A stretch of 32,477 nt of DNA from NCBI GenBank assembly GCA_013816615.1, contig JACDED010000043.1, positions 1 through 32,477 of the forward strand, given 5' to 3'. The notes beneath the pieces were generated by a model. The model did not search any database and was not told the origin of the DNA. It saw nothing but the letters and a program-made list of their open reading frames with translations. The position numbers were made by a program, and so were the translations under genes. Origin of the DNA: Bacteroidota bacterium. GTDB taxonomy: Bacteria > Bacteroidota > Bacteroidia > B-17B0 > Aurantibacillaceae. Positions 23,144 to 32,477 of this stretch are shown in pieces. How positions within the stretch are numbered: position 1 is the stretch's first letter; each line of letters begins with the position of its first letter.

Positions 23144-23413
23144 TTATTTTTTATTATGACCAGCGTGACCTTTAAATACGCGAGTTGGTGAAAATTCTCC
23201 TAATTTATGTCCAACCATGTTCTCAGTTACATAAACCGGAATGAATTTAGCACCGTTATGTACAGCAAATGTATGCCCTACAAACTCTGGTGGAATTGTT
23301 GAACGACGTGCCCACGTCTTGATCGCAGATTTTTTTCCGCTTGCATTCATCTTTTCTACTTTACCTTCTAGGTTGTAATCGATGAAAGGGCCTTTTTTTA
23401 ATGATCTTGCCAT
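23144..23413 (-). CDS. rpsS: 30S ribosomal protein S19
   Basis: An 89-aa head protein with [60 protein letters not shown] and [19 protein letters not shown]. Typical length and end. The 78-bp spacer before it carries a hairpin. Confidence 0.98.
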   Translation of the reverse strand: MARSLKKGPFIDYNLEGKVEKMNASGKKSAIKTWARRSTIPPEFVGHTFAVHNGAKFIPVYVTENMVGHKLGEFSPTRVFKGHAGHNKK

Positions 23414-23440
23414 TTTTTTTGTTTTTGGTTTTGAAACCTC

Positions 23441-23470
23441 ATTGGTGCTTCGACATGCTAAGCAACCAAT
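23441..23470 (-). other. Hairpin in the rplB-rpsS spacer
   Basis: ATTGGTGCTT (23441-23450), loop CGACATGCT, AAGCAACCAAT (23460-23470). Ten base pairs with one bulged base. There is no U-tract after it on the minus strand (GAGGTTTCAAAACC follows), so it is likely a processing or regulatory stem rather than a terminator. Confidence 0.5.
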
Positions 23471-23491
23471 TCGGCCATTAAACGTTTATAA

Positions 23492-24319
23492 TTATTTTTT
23501 TCTTCTTTCGATAATGTGTTTGTTACTTGCTTTTGCTTTGTAACGGGTTTTAAATCCTTTTGAAGGTAAACCTTTACGTGAACGGGGTTGTCCACCAGAA
23601 GCGCGACCTTCACCACCACCCATTGGATGATCTACAGGATTCATTGCTACCGGACGTGTACGAGGACGAGTCCCTTTCCAACGAGAACGGCCTGCTTTAC
23701 CATAAACCTCTTGATTGTGATCAGGGTTTGAAACCGATCCAATAGTAGCTTTACAAGTAATTAATACCATACGCACCTCACCTGAAGGCATACGTAAAAT
23801 TGCATATTTACCATCACGAGCCGAAAGCTGAGCATAAGAACCCGCGCTGCGAGCCATTACTGCACCTTGACCAGGACGTAATTCGATATTATGAATAATT
23901 GTTCCTAATGGAATATCTGATAAGAATAAAGTGTTACCAACTTCAGGAGTTGCATCTTTACCAGACATGATCTTTTGATCAACTTTTAAACCTTGCGGAG
24001 CAATGATATAACGTTTTTCGCCATCTTTGTAAAATACAAGAGCGATACGTGCCGAACGATTCGGATCGTACTCAATTGTTTTTACAGTTCCTTCGATTCC
24101 GTCTTTATCACGTTTAAAATCGATATCACGAATAACTTTTTTATGACCACCGCCAATATAGCGCATTGTCATTTTACCAGTGTTATTACGTCCACCAGAA
24201 GAATAATTTGTTTTTACAATTAAGCTCTTCTCAGGCTTGCTTGCAGTGATCTCCTTAAAATCCGCTGTTAGCGTGTATCTTAAACTCGGAGTTAGTGGTC
24301 TATATTTTTTTAATCCCAT
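23492..24319 (-). CDS. rplB: 50S ribosomal protein L2
   Basis: A 275-aa protein needed for subunit joining and peptidyl transfer. It has [20 protein letters not shown], the SH3-like part with YILAPQGL-like and [20 protein letters not shown] residues, and the conserved C-terminal [20 protein letters not shown], where His231 corresponds to E. coli His229. Basic tail at the end. Confidence 0.98.
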   Translation of the reverse strand: MGLKKYRPLTPSLRYTLTADFKEITASKPEKSLIVKTNYSSGGRNNTGKMTMRYIGGGHKKVIRDIDFKRDKDGIEGTVKTIEYDPNRSARIALVFYKDGEKRYIIAPQGLKVDQKIMSGKDATPEVGNTLFLSDIPLGTIIHNIELRPGQGAVMARSAGSYAQLSARDGKYAILRMPSGEVRMVLITCKATIGSVSNPDHNQEVYGKAGRSRWKGTRPRTRPVAMNPVDHPMGGGEGRASGGQPRSRKGLPSKGFKTRYKAKASNKHIIERRKK

Positions 24320-24338
24320 TTTAAATTCTTTTTACAAA

Positions 24339-24629
24339 TTAAATACTAGCGTAAAAATCAATGATCTCGCCTTGTTTTAGAGTAACGATCGCTTTTTTGT
24401 AACGGTTAACGCGACCAATAGCTACACCACGTGTAGTATTACGTGTTTTTACTTTACCAACATATTGTTGAGTATTAACACTGTCAACTTTAACACCATA
24501 CATTTTTTCGATAGCGCCTTTAATCTCTAATTTATTTGCTTCTTTTGCTACTACAAAGCCATAGCGATTTAATTTCTCGGCTTGTGCAGTCATTTTTTCC
24601 GTAATGATCGGCTTTACTAAAATTTCCAT
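24339..24629 (-). CDS. rplW: 50S ribosomal protein L23
   Basis: A 96-aa exit-port protein, docking site for trigger factor and SRP. It has ILVKPIITEKMTAQAEKLNR, YGFVVAKEANKLEIKGAIEK, YGVKVDSVNTQQYVGKVKTR and VNRYKKAIVTLKQGEIIDFY. One base separates it from rplD. Confidence 0.98.
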   Translation of the reverse strand: MEILVKPIITEKMTAQAEKLNRYGFVVAKEANKLEIKGAIEKMYGVKVDSVNTQQYVGKVKTRNTTRGVAIGRVNRYKKAIVTLKQGEIIDFYASI

Positions 24630-24630
24630 C

Positions 24631-25260
24631 TTACTTATTTAAAATTGTTTCAAGTATTTTAATTGAACCTTCTGCCAGGATTAAAGTTTCTGCATGTAAA
24701 ATATCATATGTATTTAAGTCAGAAGCTGTTACAACTTTAGCACCCTGTAAATTACGGGATGACAAATATACATTTTTATTTGCATCGCCTACAACCAATA
24801 AGGTCTTTTTATCAGACAGGTTAAGGTTTTTCATTAGATCAATGTAATTTTTTGTTTTTGGAGCATCAAAATTGAAGTCTTCCAATACAGTGATTGCATT
24901 ATCTTTTGCTTTGTATGATAAAGCTGAAACACGAGCCAATGTTTTTACCTTTTTATTTAATTTGAAAGAGTAATCACGTGGACGAGGTCCGAATGCGCGA
25001 CCACCACCTACAAATAAAGGTGATTTCATTGAACCGGCACGAGCGCCACCAGTACCTTTTTGTTTTTTTAATTTTTTAGTGGTGCGTGCGATCTCAGCAC
25101 GTTCTTTTGATTTGTGAGTACCTTGACGTTGGTTAGCTAAAAATTGCTTAACATCAAGATAGATACAATGATCATTTGGCTCTACTGCAAAAATTGAATC
25201 TAATAGATCAACTTTTTTAGTTGTTTTTTTACCACTTATATTTAATATTTCTACTTGCAT
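24631..25260 (-). CDS. rplD: 50S ribosomal protein L4
   Basis: A 209-aa protein whose extended loop reaches the exit tunnel: [20 protein letters not shown] and [20 protein letters not shown]. The N-terminal part is [19 protein letters not shown]. The C-terminal Rossmann-like part has [20 protein letters not shown]4 represses the S10 operon in gamma-proteobacteria. No such leader is apparent here. Confidence 0.98.
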   Translation of the reverse strand: MQVEILNISGKKTTKKVDLLDSIFAVEPNDHCIYLDVKQFLANQRQGTHKSKERAEIARTTKKLKKQKGTGGARAGSMKSPLFVGGGRAFGPRPRDYSFKLNKKVKTLARVSALSYKAKDNAITVLEDFNFDAPKTKNYIDLMKNLNLSDKKTLLVVGDANKNVYLSSRNLQGAKVVTASDLNTYDILHAETLILAEGSIKILETILNK

Positions 25261-25262
25261 GA

Positions 25263-25886
25263 TTACTTCTCGATTAAAATATAAGACCCTTTTGCACCTG
25301 GAACCGAACCTTTAATAAGGATCACGTTTTTCTCAGGCATAATTTTTACGATTTCAAGGTTTTGGATCTTCTTACGATTTCCACCCATTCTTCCGCCCAT
25401 ACGCATACCAGGCATTACCCTTGATGGATCAGATGAAGCACCTAATGAACCAGGAGCTCTCTCTCTATCATGCTGACCGTGAGATTTGTTTGCGTGGCCT
25501 ACCCCGCTGAATCCGTGACGTTTTACAACACCCTGGAAACCTTTACCTTTACTGGTTCCAACAACATCCACAAAATCACCTTCTGCGAATAATTCTACAG
25601 TGATAACATCACCTAAATTTTTTGTTTCCTCGAAATGACGGAATTCCACAATTTTACGCTTTGGAGTAGTTTTTGCTAATTCAAAGTGACCTTTCATTGC
25701 TCCCGATGTGTTTTTTTCTTTTTTCTCATCGTAAGACAATTGCAAAGCAGTGTACCCGTCTTTTTCATTGGTTTTTACTTGCGTAACAACGCAAGGACCC
25801 GCTTCAATAACTGTGCATGGCAAGTATTTGCCATTGGCATCGAAGAAGCTAGTCATTCCTATTTTTTTACCAATTAATCCTGACAT
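25263..25886 (-). CDS. rplC: 50S ribosomal protein L3
   Basis: A 207-aa protein reaching the peptidyl-transferase centre. It has [40 protein letters not shown] and the central loop [20 protein letters not shown]. Where E. coli has Gln150, the residue methylated by PrmB, this loop has Ser-Ser (GASSDPS against GQNQTPG), so that modification is not expected here. Confidence 0.98.
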   Translation of the reverse strand: MSGLIGKKIGMTSFFDANGKYLPCTVIEAGPCVVTQVKTNEKDGYTALQLSYDEKKEKNTSGAMKGHFELAKTTPKRKIVEFRHFEETKNLGDVITVELFAEGDFVDVVGTSKGKGFQGVVKRHGFSGVGHANKSHGQHDRERAPGSLGASSDPSRVMPGMRMGGRMGGNRKKIQNLEIVKIMPEKNVILIKGSVPGAKGSYILIEK

Positions 25887-25960
25887 TTTTTGTTTTTATT
25901 TATTATTTAATTTTACTAATTCTATTTTTCCTGGTTTTGCAGCGCTATATCTGCATCCCG

Positions 25961-26266
25961 TTAAACTTTAATCTCTACCTCAACACCGCTAGGCAATTCT
26001 AACTTCATTAAAGCATCAACAGTTTTTGATGAAGAACTGTAAATGTCTAACAAACGCTTGTATGCACATAATTGGAATTGATCACGCGCTTTTTTGTTAA
26101 CGTGCGGTGATTTTAGGACTGTAAAAATACGTTTGTTAGTTGGTAATGGAATTGGTCCATTAACCACTGCACCTGTAGCTTTTACAGTTTTAACGATCTT
26201 CTCTGCAGATTTATCAACTAAGTTGAAATCGTATGATTTTAGTTTTATTCTTATTCTTTGGCTCAT
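25961..26266 (-). CDS. rpsJ: 30S ribosomal protein S10
   Basis: A 101-aa protein with [40 protein letters not shown], the extended loop [20 protein letters not shown] and the end [12 protein letters not shown]. It belongs to the 30S head and is also NusE in transcription antitermination. It is joined to fusA by 33 bp, so the str and S10 units run together without a terminator. 74 bp to rplC. Confidence 0.98.
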   Translation of the reverse strand: MSQRIRIKLKSYDFNLVDKSAEKIVKTVKATGAVVNGPIPLPTNKRIFTVLKSPHVNKKARDQFQLCAYKRLLDIYSSSSKTVDALMKLELPSGVEVEIKV

Positions 26267-26299
26267 GTTAAAAGAACGGATTTTTTAGTGTTTGTTTAA

Positions 26300-28417
26300 T
26301 TATGCGTTTTCAGTTTTTTTACCTTTTGCTTTTGAAATTACATCAGCTGCAACGTTTGCCGGAGCTTCGTTGTAGTGGCTAAATTCCATTGTTGAAGTTG
26401 CACGGCCTGATGTTAAAGTACGTAACTGAGTTACATAACCAAACATTTCAGAAAGTGGCACCTTAGCTTTAATTACTTGTGCATTTCCTTTAGAATCCAT
26501 GCCTTCAATTTGTCCACGACGACGGTTTAAGTCACCTACTACATCACCCATGTTTTGTTCAGGTGTTAAAACCTCAACTTTCATGATTGGCTCAAGTAAT
26601 ACAGGCTTACATTTTGGTAATGCCTCACGGTAAGCGCTACGTGCACATATCTCGAAAGATAATGCGTCCGAATCTACCGCGTGGTATGAACCGTCTTTTA
26701 AAATAACTTTAATACCTACCACAGGATACCCTGCTAAAACCCCATTGTTTAATGAGTTTTTAAATCCTTTTTCCACTGCAGGAATAAATTCACGAGGAAT
26801 GTTACCACCTGTAATTTCATTGATAAACTGTAACGGACCGCTTTTTGAAAGATCGTAATCAGCATCAACCGGACCAATAGTAAATTTAATATCGGCAAAT
26901 TTACCACGACCACCAGATTGTTTTTTGTAAACCTCGCGGTGATCGATAGAGCTGTTGATAGCCTCTTTGTAAGCAACCTGAGGTGAACCCTGGTTAACTT
27001 CCACTTTAAACTCACGTTTTAAACGGTCAACGATAATTTCTAAGTGAAGCTCACCCATACCTGAGATAATGGTTTGACCAGAATCTTCATCCGTTTTAAC
27101 ACGGAAAGTTGGATCTTCTTCAGCTAATTTATTTAAGCCCACACCTAAACGATCTAAGTCACCTTGAGTTTTAGGCTCAATAGCGATTGCGATTACCGGC
27201 TCCGGGAAATTCATTGCTTCTAATACAATAGGATGTTTTTCTTCGCATAAAGTATCTCCTGTACGGATATCTTTAAATCCAACTACTGCTCCAATATCAC
27301 CAGCTTCTAAGAACTCAACCGGGTTTTGTTTGTTAGCATGCATTTGGAAGATACGAGAGATACGCTCTTTGTTACCTGAACGTGTGTTAAGTACATAAGA
27401 ACCTGCATCTAAACGACCGCTATAAGCACGGATAAAACACAAACGACCTACGAATGGATCAGTTGCAATTTTAAATGCTAAAGCTGTAAACGGTTCTTTA
27501 ACGTCCGGTTTACGTGTAATTTCTTCTTCAGTATCAGGATTAATACCTTTAGTTACTTCTTTATCAAGAGGTGAAGGCATTAATTCCATTACCAGATCCA
27601 ACATTGTTTGAACACCTTTGTTTTTGAAAGATGAACCACAAACCATTGGAACAATTTTATTTGCAACGCAAGCTTTACGCAATGCATCTAATACTTCTCT
27701 TTCAGTGATAGTTTCAGGAGCTTCAAAGAATTTCTCCATAATTTTATCATCAAATTCAGAAACAGCTTCCAACATCTTCTCTCTCCACTCAGCTACTTCT
27801 TCCTTCATATCATCAGGAATAGGAACGATCTTGTAAGTCATCCCTTTATCTTCTTCATTCCACACCATTCCGCGGTTGTTGATCAAATCAACTACACCTA
27901 CGAAAGTTTCTTCAGCACCAATTGGTAATTGCAGAGGAACTGCATTACCACCTAAAATTTCTCTTGTTTGTTTAACTACGTTTAAGAAATCTGCACCCTG
28001 GCGATCCATTTTATTAACGAATCCTAAACGGGTAACATTGTAATTATCAGCTAAACGCCAGTTAGTCTCTGATTGAGGCTCAACACCATCAACTGCAGAG
28101 AATAAAAACACTAAACCATCAAGTACACGTAATGAACGATTTACCTCAACAGTAAAATCCACGTGACCAGGAGTATCAATAATGTTAATTTTATATTGCT
28201 GATCTCTGTATTTCCAGAAACAAGTTGTAGCAGCTGAAGTAATTGTAATACCACGCTCCTGCTCTTGTGCCATCCAATCCATTGTTGCAGCACCATCATG
28301 TACTTCACCAATCTTGTGATTTACTCCTGTGTAATAAAGAATACGCTCAGTTGTTGTTGTTTTACCAGCATCAATGTGAGCAGCAATTCCAATATTTCTT
28401 GTATATCGTAAGTCCAT
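26300..28417 (-). CDS. fusA: Elongation factor G
   Basis: A 705-aa translocation GTPase. G1 is [15 protein letters not shown] (13-27), the switch region includes [14 protein letters not shown]3 is DTPGH (81-85) and G4 is NKMD (135-138). Domains II-V follow, with [20 protein letters not shown], the domain IV segment with [10 protein letters not shown] and [20 protein letters not shown], and a C-terminal [20 protein letters not shown]. Complete and in the str position, so the main EF-G. No tuf gene follows. Confidence 0.98.
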   Translation of the reverse strand: MDLRYTRNIGIAAHIDAGKTTTTERILYYTGVNHKIGEVHDGAATMDWMAQEQERGITITSAATTCFWKYRDQQYKINIIDTPGHVDFTVEVNRSLRVLDGLVFLFSAVDGVEPQSETNWRLADNYNVTRLGFVNKMDRQGADFLNVVKQTREILGGNAVPLQLPIGAEETFVGVVDLINNRGMVWNEEDKGMTYKIVPIPDDMKEEVAEWREKMLEAVSEFDDKIMEKFFEAPETITEREVLDALRKACVANKIVPMVCGSSFKNKGVQTMLDLVMELMPSPLDKEVTKGINPDTEEEITRKPDVKEPFTALAFKIATDPFVGRLCFIRAYSGRLDAGSYVLNTRSGNKERISRIFQMHANKQNPVEFLEAGDIGAVVGFKDIRTGDTLCEEKHPIVLEAMNFPEPVIAIAIEPKTQGDLDRLGVGLNKLAEEDPTFRVKTDEDSGQTIISGMGELHLEIIVDRLKREFKVEVNQGSPQVAYKEAINSSIDHREVYKKQSGGRGKFADIKFTIGPVDADYDLSKSGPLQFINEITGGNIPREFIPAVEKGFKNSLNNGVLAGYPVVGIKVILKDGSYHAVDSDALSFEICARSAYREALPKCKPVLLEPIMKVEVLTPEQNMGDVVGDLNRRRGQIEGMDSKGNAQVIKAKVPLSEMFGYVTQLRTLTSGRATSTMEFSHYNEAPANVAADVISKAKGKKTENA

Positions 28418-28428
28418 GTTGTTATTAA

Positions 28429-28896
28429 TTAAAATCTAAAGTGTGAAAATGCTTTATTTGCTTCTGCCATTTTATGGATATCTTCTTTCTTTTTAAAAGC
28501 AGCACCTTCTTCTTTCGAAGCAGCAACGATCTCACCAGCTAATTTTTGAGCCATTGATTTTTCGTTACGTTTGCGTGAATACGATATTAACCATTTCATA
28601 GCCATTGATATTTTACGATCAGGGCGAATTTCTGAAGGGATCTGGAAAGTTGAACCACCAACACGACGTGAACGAACCTCAACCTGAGGCGTTACGTTTG
28701 CTAATGCTTTTTTCCAAACTTCTAATCCATCTTCGGTAGTACGCTTTGCTACGATCTCAATTGCATCGTGAAAAATGTTAGACGCGGTATTTTTCTTACC
28801 ATCGTACATTAAGTTATTTAAAAAACGGGTTACCAATGTATCGTTATAAATCGGATCAGGTAATAAAACGCGTTTCTTTGCTTTGGCTTTTCTCAT
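28429..28896 (-). CDS. rpsG: 30S ribosomal protein S7
   Basis: A 155-aa head assembly protein. It begins [20 protein letters not shown], then [40 protein letters not shown] and the ending [13 protein letters not shown]. It binds the 3' domain of 16S rRNA near the E site. 11 bases before fusA. Confidence 0.98.
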   Translation of the reverse strand: MRKAKAKKRVLLPDPIYNDTLVTRFLNNLMYDGKKNTASNIFHDAIEIVAKRTTEDGLEVWKKALANVTPQVEVRSRRVGGSTFQIPSEIRPDRKISMAMKWLISYSRKRNEKSMAQKLAGEIVAASKEEGAAFKKKEDIHKMAEANKAFSHFRF

Positions 28897-28921
28897 TGTA
28901 TAATATTTCTACTAATTCTTA

Positions 28922-29326
28922 TTATTTTTTCTTAGCCGGAGCCGCTACAGCACCTGCTTTAGGACGTTTTGTACCATATTTTGAACGTTGTTGTTTACGG
29001 CCTTCAACACCTGCGGTATCTAAGCTTCCACGAACAATGTGATAACGTACACCCGGTAGATCTTTTACACGACCACCACGTACCAATACGATACTGTGCT
29101 CTTGCAAATTGTGACCTTCACCTGGGATATAGGCAATTACCTCTTGCTTGTTCGTTAAACGAACTTTAGCCACCTTGCGCATTGCAGAGTTAGGCTTTTT
29201 AGGGGTTGTTGTGTACACCTTGGTACAAACACCACGGCGTTGTGGACATGAATCCAAAGCGGCCGATTTACTCTTATTGGTCGGTTTTGTGCGACCTTTT
29301 CTTACTAATTGCTGTATTGTAGGCAT
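28922..29326 (-). CDS. rpsL: 30S ribosomal protein S12
   Basis: A 134-aa decoding-centre protein. It has [40 protein letters not shown] and [20 protein letters not shown]. Lys43 in TPKKPN and the Lys of VKDLPG (E. coli Lys88) are both wild type, so nothing in S12 suggests streptomycin resistance. The C-terminus carries an Ala/Lys extension. First gene of the block, 62 bp downstream of the promoter. Confidence 0.98.
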   Translation of the reverse strand: MPTIQQLVRKGRTKPTNKSKSAALDSCPQRRGVCTKVYTTTPKKPNSAMRKVAKVRLTNKQEVIAYIPGEGHNLQEHSIVLVRGGRVKDLPGVRYHIVRGSLDTAGVEGRKQQRSKYGTKRPKAGAVAAPAKKK

Positions 29327-29388
29327 TTTAAATCCTTTGTGTTACTTGATATTATTGATTTTCAGCTGTTTCCCTTTTTTAGGGAGGG

Positions 29389-29418
29389 CAAAGATAGGAA
29401 AAGATTTTCAACTCGCAA
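29389..29418 (-). promoter_or_regulatory. Main promoter of the ribosomal block
   Basis: On the minus strand TTG (29416-29418), 19 bases, then TATCTTTG (29389-29396). Both elements and the spacing are consensus for the Bacteroidota primary sigma factor. The leader to rpsL is about 55 bases and includes a short CCCT/AGGG stem. The rest of the 204-bp gap up to 29530 is AT-rich with no other signal I can support. Confidence 0.8.
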
Positions 29419-29530
29419 CAATTTTGTTCAATTATTTTTGAGTTTTGAACACTTTTTTTTATGAATACGTCGAAATTGTGAAAAACTTCACGAAAAATGG
29501 ATTTTCAATCAAAAATTATGCCCGTAAATT

Positions 29531-30595
29531 TTAATTGATTTTTAGTGAATCCTGAGCCAAATTTTCGGAAGATTTTAACACTTCGGTTTCCTCATTCACT
29601 ACCCCATCTTCTCCAATAAGATCGCGGATGTATGACGAATAGTCACTTTTTTGATTTTTAGGGATCCTGAACTCGTAAACCTTGCGTTCGGGATTTTGTA
29701 ATGATTGGCCTAAAAGCCATGGATTGTGTAGTTTTAAAATTGTTTTATTGCAACCCATTTCTTTGGCCAAATTTGCAATATTTGTAACCGTTGAATCTAC
29801 TTTGAATGTTTTTAATGGAATTTTAGAAAAATAAACCAGTTTTTTCTTTTTTATTCCAAAATGAGCTGGGTTTGATAGCAGTGTTTTGTAAGCTAAAATA
29901 CGATAAACAAAGCTTCCGGTTTGCGTGTTCAATATCAGGTCGTAATAATTATTACTGTTTTGTTTTTTCAGTGCGTTTTGAATGCCGCCAATGCCAAGGT
30001 TATAGGCCGCTGCAGAGAGAGTCCAGTTATGAAACACAGCATAACCATCTTTAAAATGCCTGCAGGCTGCATAGGTGGCTTTTTCCACATCAAAACGCTC
30101 ATCTACATTTTCATTTACCTCTAAACCATAATTTTGTGCAGATGCCGGCATTAATTGCCAGAAACCCGCTGCCCCTGCGGGAGATATAACATTTGATAAA
30201 TGACTTTCAATTACAGCAACGTACTTAAAATCATCAGGAACACCCTGCTGCTTTAGGATGGGCTCAATATACGGAAACCACTTTTGTGCCTTTGCAAACA
30301 AGGCTCCGGAGTTTGATTTCCAATGCTTGTTATTAAAAAATTCTTTTTCAAGATCTTCCTTGATGGCAAGGCTGTTTACAGGGATTTTTTCACCACAAAA
30401 TTCGAGGTTTAACGGGATGTTGAGGCCTAATACATTTTGGTTATTATTGCTATAAGAAAGCAGGTTGGATGAAGGCTCGATAATGTAAATTTTAAGGAAA
30501 ATAAAAAGCGCAACAAACACCACAAAAAACGCAACCGTTAAGGAAGGTAAATTGATGCTGGAAATAAATTGTTGGAATGTTTGCTTACCCGTCAC
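29531..30595 (-). CDS. MltD-like membrane-anchored lytic transglycosylase
   Basis: A 354-aa protein. One N-terminal TM segment (about 18-39) with a short cytoplasmic lead. The SLT domain is about 100-225: AVIESHLSNVISPAGAAGFW with catalytic Glu130 (128-147), QLMPASAQNYGL and the AAYNLGIGG motif (197-205), all diagnostic of family 1 lytic transglycosylases. It cleaves the MurNAc-GlcNAc bond of peptidoglycan to form 1,6-anhydro ends. Residues about 240-330 may hold a divergent LysM-like part (TVTNIANLAKEMGCNKTILK, NPWL). The gene start overlaps the stop of the upstream transferase gene by four bases (ATGA), so both are co-translated. No clear terminator follows before the rpsL promoter region. 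Confidence 0.9.
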   Translation of the reverse strand: MTGKQTFQQFISSINLPSLTVAFFVVFVALFIFLKIYIIEPSSNLLSYSNNNQNVLGLNIPLNLEFCGEKIPVNSLAIKEDLEKEFFNNKHWKSNSGALFAKAQKWFPYIEPILKQQGVPDDFKYVAVIESHLSNVISPAGAAGFWQLMPASAQNYGLEVNENVDERFDVEKATYAACRHFKDGYAVFHNWTLSAAAYNLGIGGIQNALKKQNSNNYYDLILNTQTGSFVYRILAYKTLLSNPAHFGIKKKKLVYFSKIPLKTFKVDSTVTNIANLAKEMGCNKTILKLHNPWLLGQSLQNPERKVYEFRIPKNQKSDYSSYIRDLIGEDGVVNEETEVLKSSENLAQDSLKIN

Positions 30596-31647
30596 TTCTT
30601 ATGAATAATGGTATTTACATATAAAGATACAAATACCAAAAGAATGTAAAAAACAGAACCGTAAAAAAGTGGATAACTAAAGCGAAAAACTAATAAATAA
30701 GCCAAAATGGCGCCAATTGAGCTGATCAAAAAGTAAAGAATAGCAATTCTTTTTTCGGTAATACCTTTAAAGAACAGGTGGTGCGTTGTATGATCCTTCC
30801 CTCCTACAAATGGTGAGCGGCCTGCCCTAAGGCGGTTAAATACAACCGTAAATGTATCTGTTAACGGAATTAAGAACACTAAAATTACCAATACAATATT
30901 TAGGAAAGGAAAAACTCCCATTACGTTTGAATTTGGGCTGTTCCAGCAATTATCAATACCCATTACGGCTAAAAATAAACCTAAGAACTGGCTGCCGGTA
31001 TCGCCCATAAACATTTTTGAAGGATGGAAATTATAAACCAGGAAGCCAAATAAAGCACCCAGAACGCCTAAATTTAAAGTTGTAGAATAACTGCCGGTAT
31101 TAAATAATGAGATGTTTAAAGCTACTATGAACAAGCCTATAACAATAGAAATGATGGTAGTGATACCATCCATATTATCTAACATGTTTATTGAGTTCAT
31201 AATACCAACTACCCAAAAAATTGTAATAAGGTAATTGATAAATTGATTTTCGAAAATAACTACACTGTGCCCCGAAAAAATAATAATAAACGCACAAAAT
31301 ACCTGGGTTAAAAATTTTAATAGTGGTTGTGTATTAAAGGCATCGTCTGCCAAACCCATTAAAAATGCCAGGGTGGCTGCAATAAGTATACCTACAATTT
31401 GTACGTTAAATCCAAAATCGCTGTGAGGTAATAGTAAAGTAAAAATAAACGAAAATAAAAATATCAAATAAAACGATATTCCTCCCAAAGCGGGTTTAGC
31501 ATTATTATTCCATCTTGCCTGATATTCTTCTTTATTTCTGATACCAAGTGTTTGCGCAAAACGCAATAAAATGTAATTGATCAGTAAGGAAAAAATAAAA
31601 CAAATAAAAAATAATGAGGTAAGTACTATGGGATAATTAAACATCAT
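30592..31647 (-). CDS. WecA/MraY-family sugar-phosphate transferase
   Basis: A 351-aa integral membrane enzyme with about ten hydrophobic segments. Family motifs are GKPALGG-like NAKPALGGISFYLIF (49-63), Asp101-Asp102 (MGLADDAF), NMLDNMDGITT (154-164), FMGDTGSQFLGL (213-224) and a His-rich loop KDHTTHHLF (about 283-291). These are the Mg2+ and substrate sites of polyprenyl-phosphate HexNAc-1-phosphate transferases, which start O-antigen, capsule or wall glycan synthesis on undecaprenyl phosphate. The His motif and lack of a mur context favour the WecA/TagO side over MraY. One base separates it from rfbC. Met2 is an alternative start. Confidence 0.9.
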   Translation of the reverse strand: MMFNYPIVLTSLFFICFIFSLLINYILLRFAQTLGIRNKEEYQARWNNNAKPALGGISFYLIFLFSFIFTLLLPHSDFGFNVQIVGILIAATLAFLMGLADDAFNTQPLLKFLTQVFCAFIIIFSGHSVVIFENQFINYLITIFWVVGIMNSINMLDNMDGITTIISIVIGLFIVALNISLFNTGSYSTTLNLGVLGALFGFLVYNFHPSKMFMGDTGSQFLGLFLAVMGIDNCWNSPNSNVMGVFPFLNIVLVILVFLIPLTDTFTVVFNRLRAGRSPFVGGKDHTTHHLFFKGITEKRIAILYFLISSIGAILAYLLVFRFSYPLFYGSVFYILLVFVSLYVNTIIHKK

Positions 31648-31648
31648 T

Positions 31649-32191
31649 TTAAAACATACTTACAAAATCTTTAAAGGTCTTTCCTTCAAGATCTTTAGGA
31701 GAAAGCAAAGGGTGCTCAAAATTCCACTGAATGTTTAGGTCTTTATCATTCCACAACAAACAATCCTCAGCCGATTTATTATAAAAATTAGTGCATTTAT
31801 AAGAAAAAACAGTGTTATTCTCTAAAGTTAAAAAGCCATGTGCAAAGCCCGATGGCACATACATCATCCATTTATTTTTCTCGGTCAATTCTAATCCGTA
31901 CCATTTGCCATAAGTTTTAGAATCTTTTCTGATATCAACCACTACATCTAAAACTGCGCCGGTAATAACCCTTACAAGTTTGCCTTGTGCATGCGGTGGG
32001 TTTTGAAAATGTAATCCACGTAACACACCTTTTTGTGAGAGTGATTGATTATCCTGTACAAATTCAAGATCTAATCCTGCTTGTTTAAATAAATTCTGGT
32101 TATAGCTTTCAAAAAAATAACCTCTTTCGTCTTCAAATACTTTTGGTTTAAGAACAAATAATCCTTTTAATTCAGTTTCTATTACTTCCAT
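31649..32191 (-). CDS. rfbC: dTDP-4-dehydrorhamnose 3,5-epimerase
   Basis: A 180-aa cupin enzyme of dTDP-L-rhamnose synthesis. I start it at MEVIETELKGLFVLKP. A longer frame to 32320 overlaps the kinase gene and would add 43 residues encoded by the reverse reading of its Tyr codons, so I reject that. Motifs: FEDERGYFFESYN (19-31), catalytic His61 in VLRGLHFQ, PSGFAHGFLTLEN (113-125), Tyr131 in FSYKCTNFY and the end of the active site DCLLWNDK. The length matches RmlC/RfbC. Four bases separate it from the kinase stop. Its product feeds rhamnose into surface polysaccharide. The rfbA, B and D partners are not in the window. Confidence 0.95.
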   Translation of the reverse strand: MEVIETELKGLFVLKPKVFEDERGYFFESYNQNLFKQAGLDLEFVQDNQSLSQKGVLRGLHFQNPPHAQGKLVRVITGAVLDVVVDIRKDSKTYGKWYGLELTEKNKWMMYVPSGFAHGFLTLENNTVFSYKCTNFYNKSAEDCLLWNDKDLNIQWNFEHPLLSPKDLEGKTFKDFVSMF

Positions 32192-32195
32192 TAAT

Positions 32196-32477
32196 TCATT
32201 TTCTTTTTGCGCGTTTATTAAACTTCTCATCGTCGCTATAATAACCACTGCCATAGCCATAGCCGTAGCCATAACCATAACCGTAGTTATAGCTGTAAAT
32301 TTTCTTGCTAATATCCACATCGTTTAAAACAACAGCTAAATTGTGAATTTTAGTTTCGTTCTTAAGCCTGTCTAAAATCTGAGTGAACATTTTTTTAGAA
32401 TACCCCGCTCTAAAAACATAAATAGGATAATTAGCCATTTTAATAGTTTCAATACCATCGGTAACTAACCCTACAGG
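32196..32477 (-). CDS. C-terminus of a bacterial tyrosine kinase (Wzc/BY-kinase type), cut by window edge
   Basis: The frame is open to the right edge and gives 93 residues: PVGLVTDGIETIKMANYPIY, then VFRAGYSKKMFTQILDRL and LAVVLNDVDISKK, then a Tyr-rich tail. The PVGLVTD piece is the segment just after the Walker B region of BY-kinases, and VFRAGYS and the VVLNDVD strand fit the end of the nucleotide-binding fold. The tail holds ten Tyr, most of them alternating with Gly (NYGYGYGYGYGYG), followed by a basic end KRAKRK. Such Tyr clusters are autophosphorylated and control polysaccharide chain length and export. N-terminal Wzz and export parts lie beyond the edge. Confidence 0.88.
   Translation of the reverse strand, partial: PVGLVTDGIETIKMANYPIYVFRAGYSKKMFTQILDRLKNETKIHNLAVVLNDVDISKKIYSYNYGYGYGYGYGYGSGYYSDDEKFNKRAKRK

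Noticed and set aside
32192-32320. 43-residue N-terminal extension of RfbC
   Set aside because: It is the other-frame reading of the Tyr/Gly codons of the kinase tail. RfbC homologues begin near the Met at 32191.
1-32477. tRNA, rRNA, CRISPR array, insertion sequence or transposase
   Set aside because: I looked for these and saw no cloverleaf-like, spacer-repeat or transposase signal.

Overview
The window comes from a low-GC member of the phylum Bacteroidota. The evidence is direct. Two predicted exported proteins end in type IX secretion (T9SS) type A sorting domains (YPNPF / YPNPT motifs). Small lipoproteins with a Cys-Lys-Lys start are frequent. Promoter-like sites match the Bacteroidota consensus TAnnTTTG, and there are few Shine-Dalgarno sequences. 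I cannot name the genus.

Region 1 (1-11.7 kb) is accessory, with genes on both strands. In order it holds: a cut-off gene end; two small lipoproteins; a rifamycin ADP-ribosyltransferase (arr) followed by a small unknown ORF; a YdeI/OmpD-associated protein; a T9SS-exported beta-helix protein; a two-component system on the minus strand; a divergent plus-strand run made of a TonB-C-terminal-domain protein, a c-type cytochrome lipoprotein and a DUF5011-like lipoprotein; a stand-alone ppGpp-hydrolase-like HD protein; a PKD-like lipoprotein; and a T9SS-exported cyanophycinase-like (S51) peptidase. The gaps are littered with gene remains. They include a broken T9SS sorting domain (9874-10208), a stub that repeats the start of the HD gene (11506-11580) and a beta-propeller scrap (2576-2674).

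Region 2 (11.7-29.5 kb) is one uninterrupted minus-strand run of 32 translation genes. It joins the str (rpsL-rpsG-fusA), S10, spc and alpha operons into one block, from a consensus promoter upstream of rpsL (29389-29418) to a strong terminator after rplQ (11758-11790). It lacks tuf, and it has no map or adk next to secY. Two small genes, rpmJ and rpmD, were read from the sequence by hand. Several spacers (rpsN-rpsH, rpsK-rpsD, rpoA-rplQ, rplB-rpsS) are longer than the rest and carry hairpins or internal promoter motifs.

Region 3 (29.5-32.5 kb, minus strand) is an envelope locus transcribed towards the ribosomal block. It holds the C-terminus of a bacterial tyrosine kinase with a Gly-Tyr tail, rfbC, a WecA/MraY-type sugar-phosphate transferase and an MltD-like lytic transglycosylase, all packed with gaps of a few bases or overlaps.

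The most notable non-coding signal is a set of four TAAC-centred units repeated exactly every 11 bp (6232-6275), between the two-component system and the divergent TonB-domain gene. The spacing is typical of an OmpR/PhoB-family operator, and the array ends at the -33 position of a TATATTTG promoter that lacks a recognisable -33 element.
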